Positions 45,972 through 58,595 of a stretch of 64,000 bases of DNA are shown piece after piece. The position numbers and the translations under genes are program-made. The first letter of the stretch is position 1. Every line of letters begins with the position of its first letter. Source of the DNA: Spinacia oleracea (lineage: Eukaryota; Streptophyta; Magnoliopsida; Caryophyllales; Amaranthaceae); assembly GCF_020520425.1 (NCBI RefSeq), contig NC_079490.1, positions 2,604,001 through 2,668,000 on the forward strand, in the 5' to 3' direction. The notes beneath the pieces were generated by a model that was not told where the DNA came from, ran no database searches, and was given only the letters and a program-made list of their open reading frames with translations.

Positions 45972-46406
45972 TATAGCTGGCAAACGTGTCGTGTCAGGTC
46001 GTGTTCGTGTTCGTGTTGAATATAAACGGGTTCGAAAAGTCTCAACACTAACTCGACCCATTTACTAAATGTGTCGTGTCGTGTTGACCCGTTTAACTAA
46101 TCATGACGTAATCTCTTGACACTAATCCGTTTTTATCATGATCGATTCGTGTTGTGTTGTCGTGTTCGTTCGATAAAATTGACTTTATTATAAGGTTTAT
46201 AACCGAATCCATTAAATTATTGGTTGATTTTTCTTAATTGGTTTAAGTCGTGTCGGTTTCGTATTGAGAATCTCAACACTACCCCGACCCATTTAATTAA
46301 ACGTGTCGTGTCATGTTGACCCGTTTAACTAAACGGGTAGTAAACCTTGACATTAACCCGCTTTTTTCGTGTCCGGTTCGTGTCGTGTCAAATTTTACCA
46401 GCTCTA
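45972..46406. mobile_element. hAT-like non-autonomous element
   Basis: The left end TATAGCTGGCAAA and the inverted right end TAGAGCTGGTAAA pair. An 8-bp flank ATTTTAAG (45964-45971) versus ATTTTAGG (46407-46414) fits a hAT target duplication with one change. The interior is rich in CGTGTCGTGT and GACCCGTTTAACTAA words in both orientations. No transposase. Confidence 0.75.
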
Positions 46407-46727
46407 ATTTTAGGTAACGCACCAAAGTTACAGCCCGCGATGGGGTCGGATATGAGGATTGAACATCCGACCTCGGGTGTAGAACATTGAAGATCATACC
46501 AATCTTCCAAGTTTCAACCCCATACCACAACGGGTAGTAAACCTTGACATTAACCCGCTTTTTTCGTGTCCGGTTCGTGTCGTGTCAAATTTTGCCAGCT
46601 CTAACTTTAGGTAACCCACCAGAGTTACAACCCATGATGGGGTTGGAATACGAGGATTGAACACCAGACCTCAAGGTGCTGAACATTGAAGATCATACCA
46701 ATCTTCCAAGTTTCAACCCTATACCAA
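46334..46727. repeat. 197-bp tandem duplication including the hAT right end
   Basis: Copy 1 (46334-46530) and copy 2 (46531-46727) both begin CGGGTAGTAAACCTTGACAT and contain the hAT terminus followed by a segment with ATGGGGT.GGA, GGATTGAACA and GATCATACCAATCTTCCAAG. That second segment, read on the minus strand, has a box B-like TGTTCAATCC and may be a SINE. Confidence 0.85.
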
Positions 46728-47076
46728 TTTACGCATTTACCCTTGCCAAACAAGGGCAACAACAAATAACCAATCCAAAGCCTCTACAATGCTACAATTG
46801 ACCTGAAAAAGCAATAATAATCCGTATAGGAAAAAAGAGCTCTGTTTCATACTATGGGAGGGGGCTAACGATAATGACATACATTATCCACAATTCCATC
46901 AAAATCTTTTACAAGGGATGATGATATTACTGTGTGAAGGTTCGATCTAAAGTTAGAAAAAGGCCCCGAAAGAGTTTTGAGAAAATTCCGGCCCCTAATG
47001 AAACAACATACTACTACCGTATATAATCCAGGAGCGCGCTACAATCTAGCTGTTTGTTGTGGTAAAGACTGTTGTT

Positions 47077-50000
47077 CTATTCCTCTTTCTTAATTGATGC
47101 AGAGTCGTTGTCATCTTTAGATGACGTTTCCTCGGCTGACTTTGCCTCGTCAAATTCCATCAACTGCACATATTAGTGACACGAAGAAGAAGAATCAGAA
47201 ACGAGCAGGAAATGAAGTGCATAATTGTTGTTTATACAAAATTGAGCATTAGGAATTAGAACATGGTCTCAAACATCGTTCAGTAAAATAAAAGAATGCT
47301 GCAAGTACCAAAAATCTAGCATTATGATACGGGCAAAGGAAATGAGTCCTCGAACTTTGGCATTTTCAAAGAACCAAATTCGGAGCTATTAAGAGCAACT
47401 CCAATGGTTGTAGTTATGGACTAGCTTGAAATTTATAAAAGTTTCAAACTAATAGCTAGACCATTGGAGTGAAAATACTCCCTCCGTCCCAGAATACTTC
47501 ACCTGTTTTCCTTATCGGGCCGTCCCTTAATACTTGACCTATTTCTAAAAATGGAAATATTCTAACAATATTATATTATTTCTCACTCCACCCCTATTAA
47601 CCCACCTACCCCCTACTCCATACAAAAAATAATTAAAAATTCAACCCCTACTCTCCCCCAACCCCACCTCTTAACCCACCTCCCACTAACTACATTAAAA
47701 TAATACCCCACTATCAACTACTACCTATTAAACTAAATAAGTCAATTCAAGTTCCTTAAACTCTGTGCCGGTCAAACCGGGTCGAGTATTCCGGGACGGA
47801 GGGAGTAGTAAATTAGCTTCGCCAAGCAAATCTATACCTAGCCTATACCTAGTATTTTAAAAGGAAAACCATAGGTAACATGTCATCTCTCATTTCATCC
47901 TTCAATTTGTTTTTCTTTTCAATTTATCTTTTTGTTGTTTGCTATTTTTCACAGTTCCAACTTCCAACACATCTTTCACTTCATCTTCCTCTGTTCCTCA
48001 TTCAACATAATTGACCACTAATCCAATATAAACATTAGCCTCTTCCACTCCCCCTTTAATTCATTCAGCATATATTTTATATATTGTTTTTAATCTTTAA
48101 ATTCCACTTCTATTTAAATCATATATTCCCACTAAAATTGCAAGCCTTCAATACAATTATAACTTCAAAGGCAACTATACAACCACTATATAACCGCCCG
48201 TTCTCAAAAACTAGTTTGCTTGATAACTAGCTCCCAAAAGTTGCCAAATAATTAATTGACAAGTGGGGCCAATTTAAGAGACAAGCTAGTTGCTAGCTAT
48301 TGGAGCACAAATTAGCTAGAAAATGAAATAGCTTGAAATCTTATGTGGCATAACAAGCTAAATGCCAAATTAGCTTGCCAATGGAGTTTCTCTAAGAGCT
48401 TTGTGGTGCAATACGAGTTTTTATTCAAGTCAATTCATTTGGTTCTTCTATCATCACATCTTCCTTTTCTTCCCCTCATATGTTACTAGGAGACTCCATT
48501 TCACTAAAGCAGTCCCAATTGAATATTCAACAACAGTGCGGTATGAACACCTAAGAAGTTAGAACTCTATTTTTTTACCCTAAACCATGGCCGAGTTTGA
48601 CACTGAAAAAGTCCTCTTAAATTGTGAAAGCACGCCATGTTGCCATTCTTTACAGAATTTTAGCCTGTTTGTTTAAAATCCTAGAGAGATCAATCAAGTC
48701 CTACTTACTAATGTGAAGGAAAAGGAAAACAAAAACGAAATTGTATTATTAATAATATTTGCTAGGGAATAGGTCACAAACCGGTTTAACGTCACCGTTC
48801 CACGTCACATGTACCGCCAAAAATCCAATGACCGCGGGTACGATATAAAGAAGTGCAGGCTGAAAAAGAAAATGAGATTATTAGAAACTTTAAGATAATT
48901 CCTAACCTAACTAATTCCTCTTTTGAAAATACACAAGAATGACTGGAAAAATAAGTATACATGGAAGAAAGACGCACCTGTGCAGCTTGAAACCAATTCA
49001 TCACAACAATTGTAAGGACCACTCCAGCTGCGTATCCGATGAAAGCACTCTTGAAGTATTGGCTTTCTTTCCCTCTAGAAACGTCAAACCGTAATGCAAG
49101 TGCAACAAAGATGCCTAAAAAGGTCACAAAACCAAAACATGAAATATAGAAAGGTCATACAATGCCATTGATCATATTTGATAACAGAACTTTATGTCTC
49201 TGGAAAATGTAAATGCACAGGAACTTATATAATCCCTCCGTCCCAATTTAATCGTCGCACTAAGCTTTTCACAGAGTTTTATGCAATACTTTGTTGTACA
49301 CTTATCTATTATAGTTTAATAGAAAAGTAGGTGGGGTGAGCGATAGTGGAAGAATTTTTTTTAATGAAACGTGAGAGGATGTGAGGTCACAATTTTGGAT
49401 AGTTGAAAGAGAGGAAATAAATAAATAGTGGGTCATGATTTTGGGTAGTCGAAAGAGAGAGGTAAAAAAAAAATTATGACAATTAAATTGGGACGGACGT
49501 AGATGGAGAGTATGACAACTAAACTGGGACGGAGGGAGTAAAACCCACTCGCAAAGCCCAACCCCCCACCTCCCCAGAAAGAATATCGGTTCACGATAAG
49601 CATGCCTCTCCACGTTCAAGCTCCAGTATTTGTTATGCCAGATTGCCAGAATATGTAACAGGAAACTTCAACTTCAGGCACTCAAACAAAATAAGCAAAT
49701 AACTTCCCAAACAATAATTGTCTACTCTTCAAAATCCCTTTAGAGAGGGAAACCTCAAAGTAGCAATGTAGGTCCAACAATATCACTCAATTAGCCAGAT
49801 TTAAGCAAATCTATCTGCTTGATAACGCAAATTTGATTTTTCGGACCTAGCAACCATATTAGTGGCTAACTTTCATGGCCCGTTTGATCTCAAACAAACT
49901 ACAGAAATTTAAAGATGCTAGCCCACAAGCAAATCTGTGCACCTAACCTAAATTTGTGTTAGCTACAGTTTGGCACAAGGGGCAAACTAAAAGAATTCAG

Positions 50001-53000
50001 ATCTACACATTCCATACAAGTTCCAAGATGCCACCAACATTAATTGTAAAACTGAAGACTATATTTTGCACACTAATGCAGGCTTCAAATCTCAAAAAGG
50101 AAATGGAGAACGAAAATAATGTTCGCAAATCAATAAACAGAACCTAAAGAAATGATTTTCCTTGTCTTACCAGGAATAACGATATCTCCTAATCCCAACA
50201 TGGAAAATGGTCTCGCGGCATCTCCTGTGGGAAACAAAAGCTGCAAAGTAAATGAACCATTAGCAACAACATAACAGGAATATAACATGTAATTCAAAGC
50301 AAAACACAAACATAGACTAAGGCACTGACTGCAAACTTACCTTTATAGGTGCATCGAAGGACTTGGCTACACTAACCATAACTGGAGTAAAGAACACCCA
50401 GAAGATATCATACAGAAATAGTCCACCCTGTAATTGACAAATAGTGAAAAAATGTGAGATGGGAGGGGTGAATTTTACAAAAGGCTAACACAGATGCCAA
50501 TTTGCTATATGCGTATGCGCAAAACAAAAAATCAGCAAAAACTCCGACCCCTATGATAAACATGCACACAGAGACAATTATTTTAACAATAGAACTTGTA
50601 AAAGAGGGAAACATGAATGATCTAAGAAGATAAAGAATCTAGGTGGCATTATTGAATTGATGCTCCTATTAAAATCGAGGTCATCTTTAGGAGCACAGGA
50701 AAAAGATATCATGAACAACAGAAGTCAGGAAGTGACCCCCTCCCTTTTACACATAGTTATTCCTCTTCTTGCTTTACTTGTTATTCTCTCATTAATTACT
50801 TTCCCTACATTACTATCCAAGATTGGAATTGAATATCATCATGTTCAGACCCTCTAAATAATATACTTTCCAAGTCTCTAATGAAGAGAAGCTTGACGTG
50901 CTGAGGTATCAATTTAACAGTCTCAAATAGGAATATTAAAAATTATTGAAACAGCAACAAAGTGCTATTAAAATAAATCATTGAGAACGGGTCAGTGGAC
51001 ACGATATCTTGTAAACACGCAAATTAATATCTATAAAAACAAGACAACAAATATGTCTTTTAGGACCAACACAGAGTAAGGCCGGCAAAGATCATCCAAA
51101 GTTCAAAGACATTATAATTCTACAATGTACACCCAGGCCCAAGGATCTTAACAAATCAACATTAAAAAAATGTAATTCAGAGAAAAGACCGATAAGTCAA
51201 GCAACTAGCAATCCTTATACATATCAAAATTTAACATGTTCTTAGTCAGAAGTAAACAACTTGACAAGTATACGAAGGCACAAATACAACAGAAAAATTA
51301 CCAAGAGAATGGCACCAGTCTTGAAAGAGCCAAGTGAAAGCATTTCAATTCCCTGTATGTTTAAGAAAAGAATTGTCACAATCTACTAAAGGAAATGGCT
51401 AAATCATTAATTGAACAAGGGCTGAGCAAGCAAAACCAAAAACGTTAGGAGTCAAAAGAGCCTAATAGTCAAACCTGAATGCAGAATGCCAGACCCAAGA
51501 TATTGTTGGCAAGCCAATGCTTCTTTGCAGCATACCATACACAAAAGAAGAATCCAGGAATCGCAGCAACCACCTGAGACTTTGTGAACTCAATCTCCAA
51601 AGCTGTGGGCCCAAACAATAAAAATCAGTATTACTATATAACAGCCAACCACACTTGAAGACCTCAATTTAGGTAAGATTAGCTGATAGTCTACTTCATC
51701 AAGCAACCTGGCACATGTGCGAGTGCAAAAACACATAGATGGAGAGAATTTAGCATTAAAAAGGGCAAACAAAATGGTTGTGCAAGAAGGTGGGAAGGTG
51801 GGCAGACCCAATGTATAAAAAGGCTCAAGGCACACCGAGTCAGTAGAGGTCCTACTGCGCTTCAGTGGCCAACATCGAAGTGACGAGCACTGTATAAAGA
51901 TTTAACAATGACTGATATGCGCCTAGGCAAATAAAGGAGCTTCGCCCCTATTGCTCCAACGCCAAGGCGCACCTTTTAATACACTGGGCAGACCACAGAA
52001 ATAACATTGAAAACATCAAAAGTCAAGGACTAAAGGGTAAGTGACATACAGCGGAAGTAAGGAAAGCGCCACATAATAACATTTTCATTCCACTGATTTG
52101 GCAGGAAACGCTTAATTGCAGGTAACAATGTTGCACTGCAAAGGAAGACAGAATATAACAGAAAAAATTAGTTTTAAGCTAGTAGAGAACCACCAACAAT
52201 ACATATGGAAATATTAAAGCAATGGACTGTGCCATATGGAAATACGTACGAAAAGGCTAATATTCCAAGAAGAAAGAAATAACATGTCAGCACGGCATTG
52301 ACCAAGTCCTTTGAAAAGAACTTGAAAAGTAAAAACAGAGATAACAGCATGGCACTCCCAACCAATGGAAATCTCATAGCGTGTTCATTGGACATTGTCT
52401 CCTGCAGTAGACAATCATATAGACAAATAAGGTATGAGCCTAGACCGTCCCCAATTTAAGACATTCGTTGGATAACAATAAAGCATATTCTGAAGTACTT
52501 ACAGTTGGCGGAGTGTCCTTGACTGACCGGTAACAGCCAACATAAACAGAAAGACAAGCTGTTAATATCACGTTTACATTTGGATTCACCTTCACAACAA
52601 GTGGCGCCAAAGACAATCCTGAAAGACCAGCAAACACATGGCATCAAACAAAGCTAATCATAAACATCAAAATACACAGAGTATACGACTCTCTTCTTTC
52701 TTATTTCTTTAGTTAAAACTTAAGACGCTACAAACACAGTATTGGCATCAATGAATTGCACATCAACCAACTACCTGAGTGACAAAATAACTACAGAATA
52801 ACATGTCAAGTGCAAGTGTGAGTGTGAGTATTGTACGGTGTCCCACGTTGAAAGATAAAGCAAGGAGATTCTAGTTTATAACCCAAATGGGATACTCATA
52901 CTCCTACTGCCAATATGTTTTACGATGGAACCTCACCTAGCCTCTTATCTCCCTTGTATATCCTGTCTGTTCTAACATAACATGAAGCACTCAAGTCTCA

Positions 53001-53542
53001 ATAGCCTTCCTTCAATTCGCACCAACCAACGTCATGCTACAACAATCACTTCTAACCCATTGCAATTCACATCAACATCAATCAAAACCAAACTTGCTCA
53101 AGCACATTGACTACGAAAGCTTCAAGAAGCTCGGAAAATAGCATTACTCTTTTCCTAATACGGTGTAACTTGTAAGTTCTCCCCGTCCCCTAATATATGC
53201 TTAAGAAAGGCAACTACTCCATTTGAGGCTAGGTTCAATAACATGTTACTATTCATTTCAGAGTTCCAATCCATTGTTTGCATCCTCTATCAATGCTAAA
53301 ATTCTCAAATAACATCATCATTACATGGCATCCAAGATACCAATCTCAATCAATTACTTAACTGCATTTCAATGGTGTGTCACTGATCAAACAATTGCAT
53401 ACGCATAACTGAATTGAATTAGAAATCCTACTTATAGAATTGAAAAATCGAGCAAACAATAATTCAAATTATAGCGTAAATCACTCAATCAGAATTACAA
53501 ACCTGCAAGGGCCAGATTCGCAAAACGTTCGAAGTTCTTCAT
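47077..53542 (-). CDS. SPP: Signal peptide peptidase (intramembrane aspartyl protease)
   Basis: Eleven exons on the minus strand: 53542-53503, 52618-52503, 52401-52250, 52135-52050, 51602-51475, 51352-51302, 50427-50341, 50240-50171, 49114-48978, 48859-48782, 47163-47077. The total is 1032 nt, 343 aa; all GT-AG, in phase. Catalytic motifs are present: YDIFW with Asp198 and GLGD with Asp239, plus the PAL motif at 290-292. Several hydrophobic segments fit the nine-pass topology (for example SAMLLSLFLLFKFF, FFLLGILAF, GVVLTIVVMNWF). The N-terminus MKNCERF-like MKNFERFANLALAG and the acidic/Lys tail (ETSSKDDND...KKEE) match plant SPP. Length equals that of the Arabidopsis protein within a residue or two. 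It acts in the ER membrane, clearing signal-peptide remnants after signal peptidase cleavage; in Arabidopsis it is essential in pollen. The intron between exons 9 and 10 is only 118 bp; that between 10 and 11 (1.6 kb) holds nested MITEs. Confidence 0.96.
47392..48393. mobile_element. Inverted-repeat element (about 1 kb) in the last SPP intron
   Basis: The left end AGAGCAACTCCAATGG and the inverted right end AGAGAAACTCCATTGG pair; both sides then carry TAGCTTG/CAAGCTA-type words. A Stowaway is inserted inside. Target duplication not resolved; class uncertain. Confidence 0.6.
47476..47807. mobile_element. Stowaway-type MITE nested in the previous element
   Basis: The left end TACTCCCTCCGTCCCAGAAT and the inverted right end TACTCCCTCCGTCCCGGAAT are TA-bounded and continue as ACT. 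The match is very good, so it is younger than its host element. Confidence 0.87.
49230..49540. mobile_element. Stowaway MITE with a duplicated right terminus, SPP intron 8
   Basis: The left end TAATCCCTCCGTCCCAATTT pairs with the right end (inverted: TACTCCCTCCGTCCCAGTTT). Just inside, a second right-end-like copy (AATTAAATTGGGACGG, about 49477-49497) precedes AACTAAACTGGGACGG at 49517-49532. Confidence 0.82.
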
Positions 53543-54832
53543 TATTCCTACTTTACCAGACTTAATTCGACGTAAATGCCCCAAATTCTATGATCAAAAT
53601 CCGCAAATTCCAAGAATCCTTCAATTCTGCATAAATTACACCTGCCGATTAAACCAATCGCAACAAATTAACACTCAAATTACATCAAAAAATAATCAAC
53701 CCAAAATTAAATCATACAATCGATAAAACAATTACTTCTCAAGGAGAAATGAGATCTGATGTCCCAAACTTTCTCTCCCCCAAATTAATTCAAAGTCGCA
53801 GATCGAAGAACTAGAGAGAGAAAAAGGGGGGAGAAGAGGGGCTATGAAAAATGAAAATATGTTAGAAAATAAAATCATTTTTGTGGTTTTATTCCACGTC
53901 AGAGTGCCACGTCTCGGTGGAGTGGAGAAACCAATCGGAGAATGCCATGTCAGCAAGAAATATCTTCTGAGGTTTTTGGGCAAAAGAGAAAGGAAATAAA
54001 AACGACATTATGATGTTAGAACTTAGAAGTGTTGACTCGTTGAGGGTACGTTGACTTCTTAACACTATGACTCGTATAATTAAGAGTTTTCATTTTTTGG
54101 TTTTAATTTTTTTTTTTATAAAACTAAAAACTAAAATATGAAAATTACAAAAACTACATTTTTTTGTTGCCAGCTTTCATAATTCATAATTAACATGATT
54201 AATATCAGTGTAATTGTGTTTAGTTCATGATTCAATCTAAATAATATGACTTACAAAATCAAAAACTGAAAACCGATAATGATACCGAACGAGCCTTAAT
54301 CAAACCACTAGCTAGAATCTCTAATGTGGGTAAATGAGGTTGTGTTCACTTCACTTGGTATTTTCATTTTGTTCACATTACATATATAGTCTATAGGGTA
54401 GCATATTTCATTTTCATGGTTTTTATATACATGGTCATAACTCATAAGAGCTTATTATAATTAGTTAAAAATGAAAATATCAATTATTGAATGGTTAGTT
54501 ACCAACTAAATAAATAAATAAAAAATAAGGATAGATTTATTTTGTTTTTTAGTTAAAAATCTCAAAATTCTAAGCATTAACCTCCCATTAGTTAAACAAT
54601 TAAACTCGCGTTGACTAGAGGTAGCAATCGGGTCGTTCAGTTTGAGTCAAAATTAGGTAATATTTGGTTGAGAAGAATTTTGGTTTATGTATGGAATGTT
54701 CGAGTCCATTCAAGTGCGAGTCTTTTATGGCCGGGCTAGAAGACTTTCAATCCTCGGTATGTACCGCGTTCAAATGAAACTCAACCTACTGTGAATACGC
54801 AAGATACTGATCCATTTCAGTTACATTTAGGC
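53543..54832. other. SPP upstream region and intergenic DNA
   Basis: Holds the presumed SPP 5' UTR and promoter (minus strand), with a GA/CT-rich stretch near 53810-53840. No other gene. The small minus-strand frame at 53732-53983 is most likely 5' leader. Confidence 0.5.
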
Positions 54833-54975
54833 TTTGTCCTGTTCGACTTCCTTTGACTTATTTCATATAAAATAAGTTCAGATAAATTTAATTAAGTTCA
54901 GATAATATAAGTTCAGAAAAAATAAGTTTTTTCCAAATATTTTCACACACAAATAATATTCTTTTTAGATAAAAA
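54833..54975. mobile_element. Remnant of a Tourist-like MITE, target of the Helitron
   Basis: GGCTTTGTCCTGTTCGACTT at the left and AAGTTCAGATAA-type interior resemble the MITE at 7505-7706. Its continuation (AAGTTTAGATAAATCCAGTT) resumes after the Helitron at 58419-58455. Confidence 0.6.
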
Positions 54976-57900
54976 CTAGTATAGTACCCGTGCGATGCAC
55001 GGTTTATAATCTAAATATAAATTTATATGAAATATGGTAGACAATTATCATAAAAATAGAGTTTGTAGATATTCTCCAAACTAAAATTAATGATGGATAA
55101 ATTTTATATTGATTATTCGGTGTCTTATTAAACAATTAAAACGATTAAAAGAAATAAGGGTACGTAGATAAAATTATTTTCATTCTCTTTCACCACCAGT
55201 GTCAAGCATAAAGTTATCTCATCCACTCTTTACTTCAATAGTAATACCCTCTTAATACTCGCACAGTCGCCTCATCAACCCCATTACCCGATCACTTAAC
55301 ACCTACCTACACCATTTACTTTATTTAGTTATAGATGACTTTGAGGCGGTGCGAGGCTTGCACACCCGTACCCGCCTGTAATTCAATTCTCATTATCCCC
55401 TCCATCCACGATAGGGATGATCATACCTACCTCTCCCAATCCCTGTCTCGAAAGGTACAAAATAAAATGCATCCCCTAACTCTTCATCACCCCCCGTATC
55501 CACACCCGCCTCATACCTACTCCTAGGCTCAACTTTTTTTTGTAAGGGAGTTTGAATTTCAAAACCCTATTATGGAGTATTTGAGAATTCGTTTGCCTGG
55601 TCAGAGTAATTGAGTAAATAAAAAAACATTATAATATGTAAGTTAGTAGTAAATATTTTTATATATTCATAATTAATTAGATGTAGGATTATTGACGTGT
55701 GCAGGTCCAATCTAATTACATTCATCATCGCCCCATCACCCGCGAAAAAAAATAAATTTTTTAAACCCATCACTTACAAAACTTTCCTCCATCCCCGCCC
55801 ATTTGGGGCAGATGCGCGAGGGGATCACCCACAAAATCCACCCCCCTGAAATTAACATCCCGATATTCGATAATAATCCACTTTTCCATTCAACTAACTT
55901 TTAAATATCTTAACATAAGTTTATTACGAAGTATTAAAATTGATTGTATTAGCTATAATATTGATAAAAATATATAATTTTTTTGATAAACATATTGATA
56001 AAAGTATATTCAAAAGTGACATACATAATTAGGATTTGGTGAGTATTCTCAAATCCAATCAATTCAAACTCGCCCCATCACAAAAATGGGTACATGTTAT
56101 CCTTATATCCGTCCATCAACAACAAATTTATCTCTATTTGTTAGTCAACATTAGTCAATCATCTACGTTTATTTTTGTGGTCAGCCCATTCTAAAGTCCA
56201 AACTCACCCCGTCATCAAAGGTGATGCATATATAAATTTAATTTTGCACGGAATTTTAGATTGATATTGCAATCATTTACATAATTAGTATATAAAAAAT
56301 ATTTTATTTTTGCAAACATATTAATAATAAGGAAACTTAATCATCTAGGTCTTATAATTTTGAAAATAGTTACGGAGTATTGCGATATTATTAGTCAAAA
56401 TTTCAATCTACATGCCTTTAAGACTTCAATAATATGAGGGAATAAATTATTATCCGTGCTCTGTATAAAAATATTACAATAATGATAATGTAGCCAAAGT
56501 TTATTTTGATATTTAAGATTAAGATAAGCTACTGGCTAGGGTCCGTCATAAAGAAAAAGTACATGGATAAGGGTCTCATTTTGCTAGTTAACATTGGGAT
56601 TATAGTAATTGGTTTTATATACTCTTATTTATACTTGATTGATTTTCTAATTTATTTGTATTCTAATTATGTAAGTACAAATCAGTAGATTACTCTTAAA
56701 TTTTTAGTCGACATTAGTGAATCATCTTTAGCAAATCTAAAATCCAAAATGGTATCATCATCAAGTGTGATGCACCATCTACATATATAAATCAAATTTT
56801 GCACGAAATTTTTAAGTGATATGCAATCATTTACATTAACAAAATTTTCAATTCAACTTATTTACTTTTCTTAATTTAAGTCTATTCCTTAAATAAATAA
56901 TTACTTCTTATCAATATGATTTTGTTTGAAATTAAAATTTTATTGAATAAAATTTATAATCAACTATTTTCTTAATTAGCTTCATTCACATTCAATTACA
57001 ATTAATAGTTAATTCAAATTTTACTTGAGTCCGTACATGTTAGGTTTTTGCATTTTTGGTTTTGTGACAGATTGCATGTCCTTTGAAATTTATTGTTGGT
57101 TCTAAATTGCAGAATTTGAGGGATAAACTATGTACTTTATTCCCTTAATTATTTACACTGTAATTTTGACTCTTAAATAATTAGTTTTACCATATTTTTG
57201 AATAAAAAAAATGTAATACGTATTAGTTTTATCAACTTTTGTCAAAAAAATTAATAAGTGCAAATTGAGATGAAATAAAAGAAGTTTGAATTAAATTAAA
57301 TACATAAAAAAATTTAGTAGAATTTGAAAGGAATAAAAAAAATGAAAATTATTTTTATGCCCTTATTTTCATGAATTTTTGTGATGATTTTTGACTGTGC
57401 ATTGCTTTTTGAGCTAAGATTTTAATGGCATCTGCTATGCTTTTGTATGGTACAAAAAATGGCAAAATCAATCAAAGAATTTAATTTCAACATTTGATAT
57501 TACTCTAATTTTTTTATAGGGGGGGGGGGGGGGGTTGTAAGTTTTATTGATTATTTTCCTCTTTATATTGTCGACATGCTTATTTGTTTTCTTGATTTAA
57601 GTCATCTTCTTATTTATAATAGAGGTAATGTAGTTTAATTAGTAACTTATGGATGCATTTTAATCTTTTTACATGGACACCAAATCATCTCATCTTGCAG
57701 AGGTCAATATTTGGCAATATTGGTAAATGGTGTAGATAGTCATACAAAGTTAAGTAGTATTTGGTAATTCAAATATCTTTAGAAAGTCATATGGCAAGCT
57801 AAGCAAATTTTAGAAAATAGTCGTCGTGCGAATACTTCAATATGATCATGATTATTCACGGTAATATGACTTATCATTTTAGAAAATATTTTACTTTTTA

Positions 57901-58418
57901 TATAGTTTGATATTAATTACACACTTGGCTTACGTAAAAAAAAGATCTTAATTACACATACTATTGGCAATGTATGTCATGATTGCAAATTTACGCATAT
58001 AAATGCCCTAGATATGCATGTTTAGATGGTTAATAGTAGATGATTAACATTGATCATAATTCACCATATACGAATACTACACCAAAAATCTACTATGTAT
58101 ATATGACTTTGACATAATTCGATTACTGCACTCGTATCACTTTTTTAATTAGAATATTTTTTAATTAAATAACATATAATCAGTTTTTTTAGGTTTAGGA
58201 AAGAATATTTAGCATAATATATGAATCTTTAAGAATGGAATATTCAAAAAATCTTTAAGTTTTATAATGGAAATCAATAATATCTTCTCTGATTCTTTCC
58301 CAATAAGACAAAATAAATTTAGACTAATATTTTTTTTTTAAATTAAAAGAGAGGCCAATCAATGAGTGACATTTGTCATCACCACATTGATTTCCTCTCT
58401 TTTAGTATATTATATAGA
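54976..58418 (-). mobile_element. Non-autonomous Helitron, 3.44 kb
   Basis: Read on the minus strand: the 5' end is TCTATATAATATACTAAAAG (TC at 58418-58417). The 3' end is a 6-bp GC-rich hairpin (CCGTGC ATC GCACGG, 54988-55002), 8 nt, then CTAG (54979-54976). Host bases are A before the 5' end (58419) and T after the 3' end (54975), the expected A|T insertion site with no target duplication. No Rep/helicase frame. The interior is AT-rich with an internal duplicated block (about 56140-56290 and 56700-56840), a C-rich patch (55340-55860) and a run of 16 Gs. Confidence 0.82.
57519..57534. repeat. Run of 16 consecutive G
   Basis: An uninterrupted G homopolymer inside the Helitron, very unusual in this AT-rich setting. 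It can form a G-quadruplex and the exact length may be affected by sequencing error. Confidence 0.85.
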
Positions 58419-58595
58419 TAAGTTTAGATAAATCCAGTTAAGTTCAAATAATATACGTTAGTTTACGATCCGATTTTTTTTGGGTGACAATTTGGGTCAA
58501 TATGGTCCAGGCCCATTCATAAACCCCTCTAAAATCCTGAAGAGCTCCATTCATCAATTTAGAACAGCAAAGAACACTAAAACAGCTTCAAAAAA

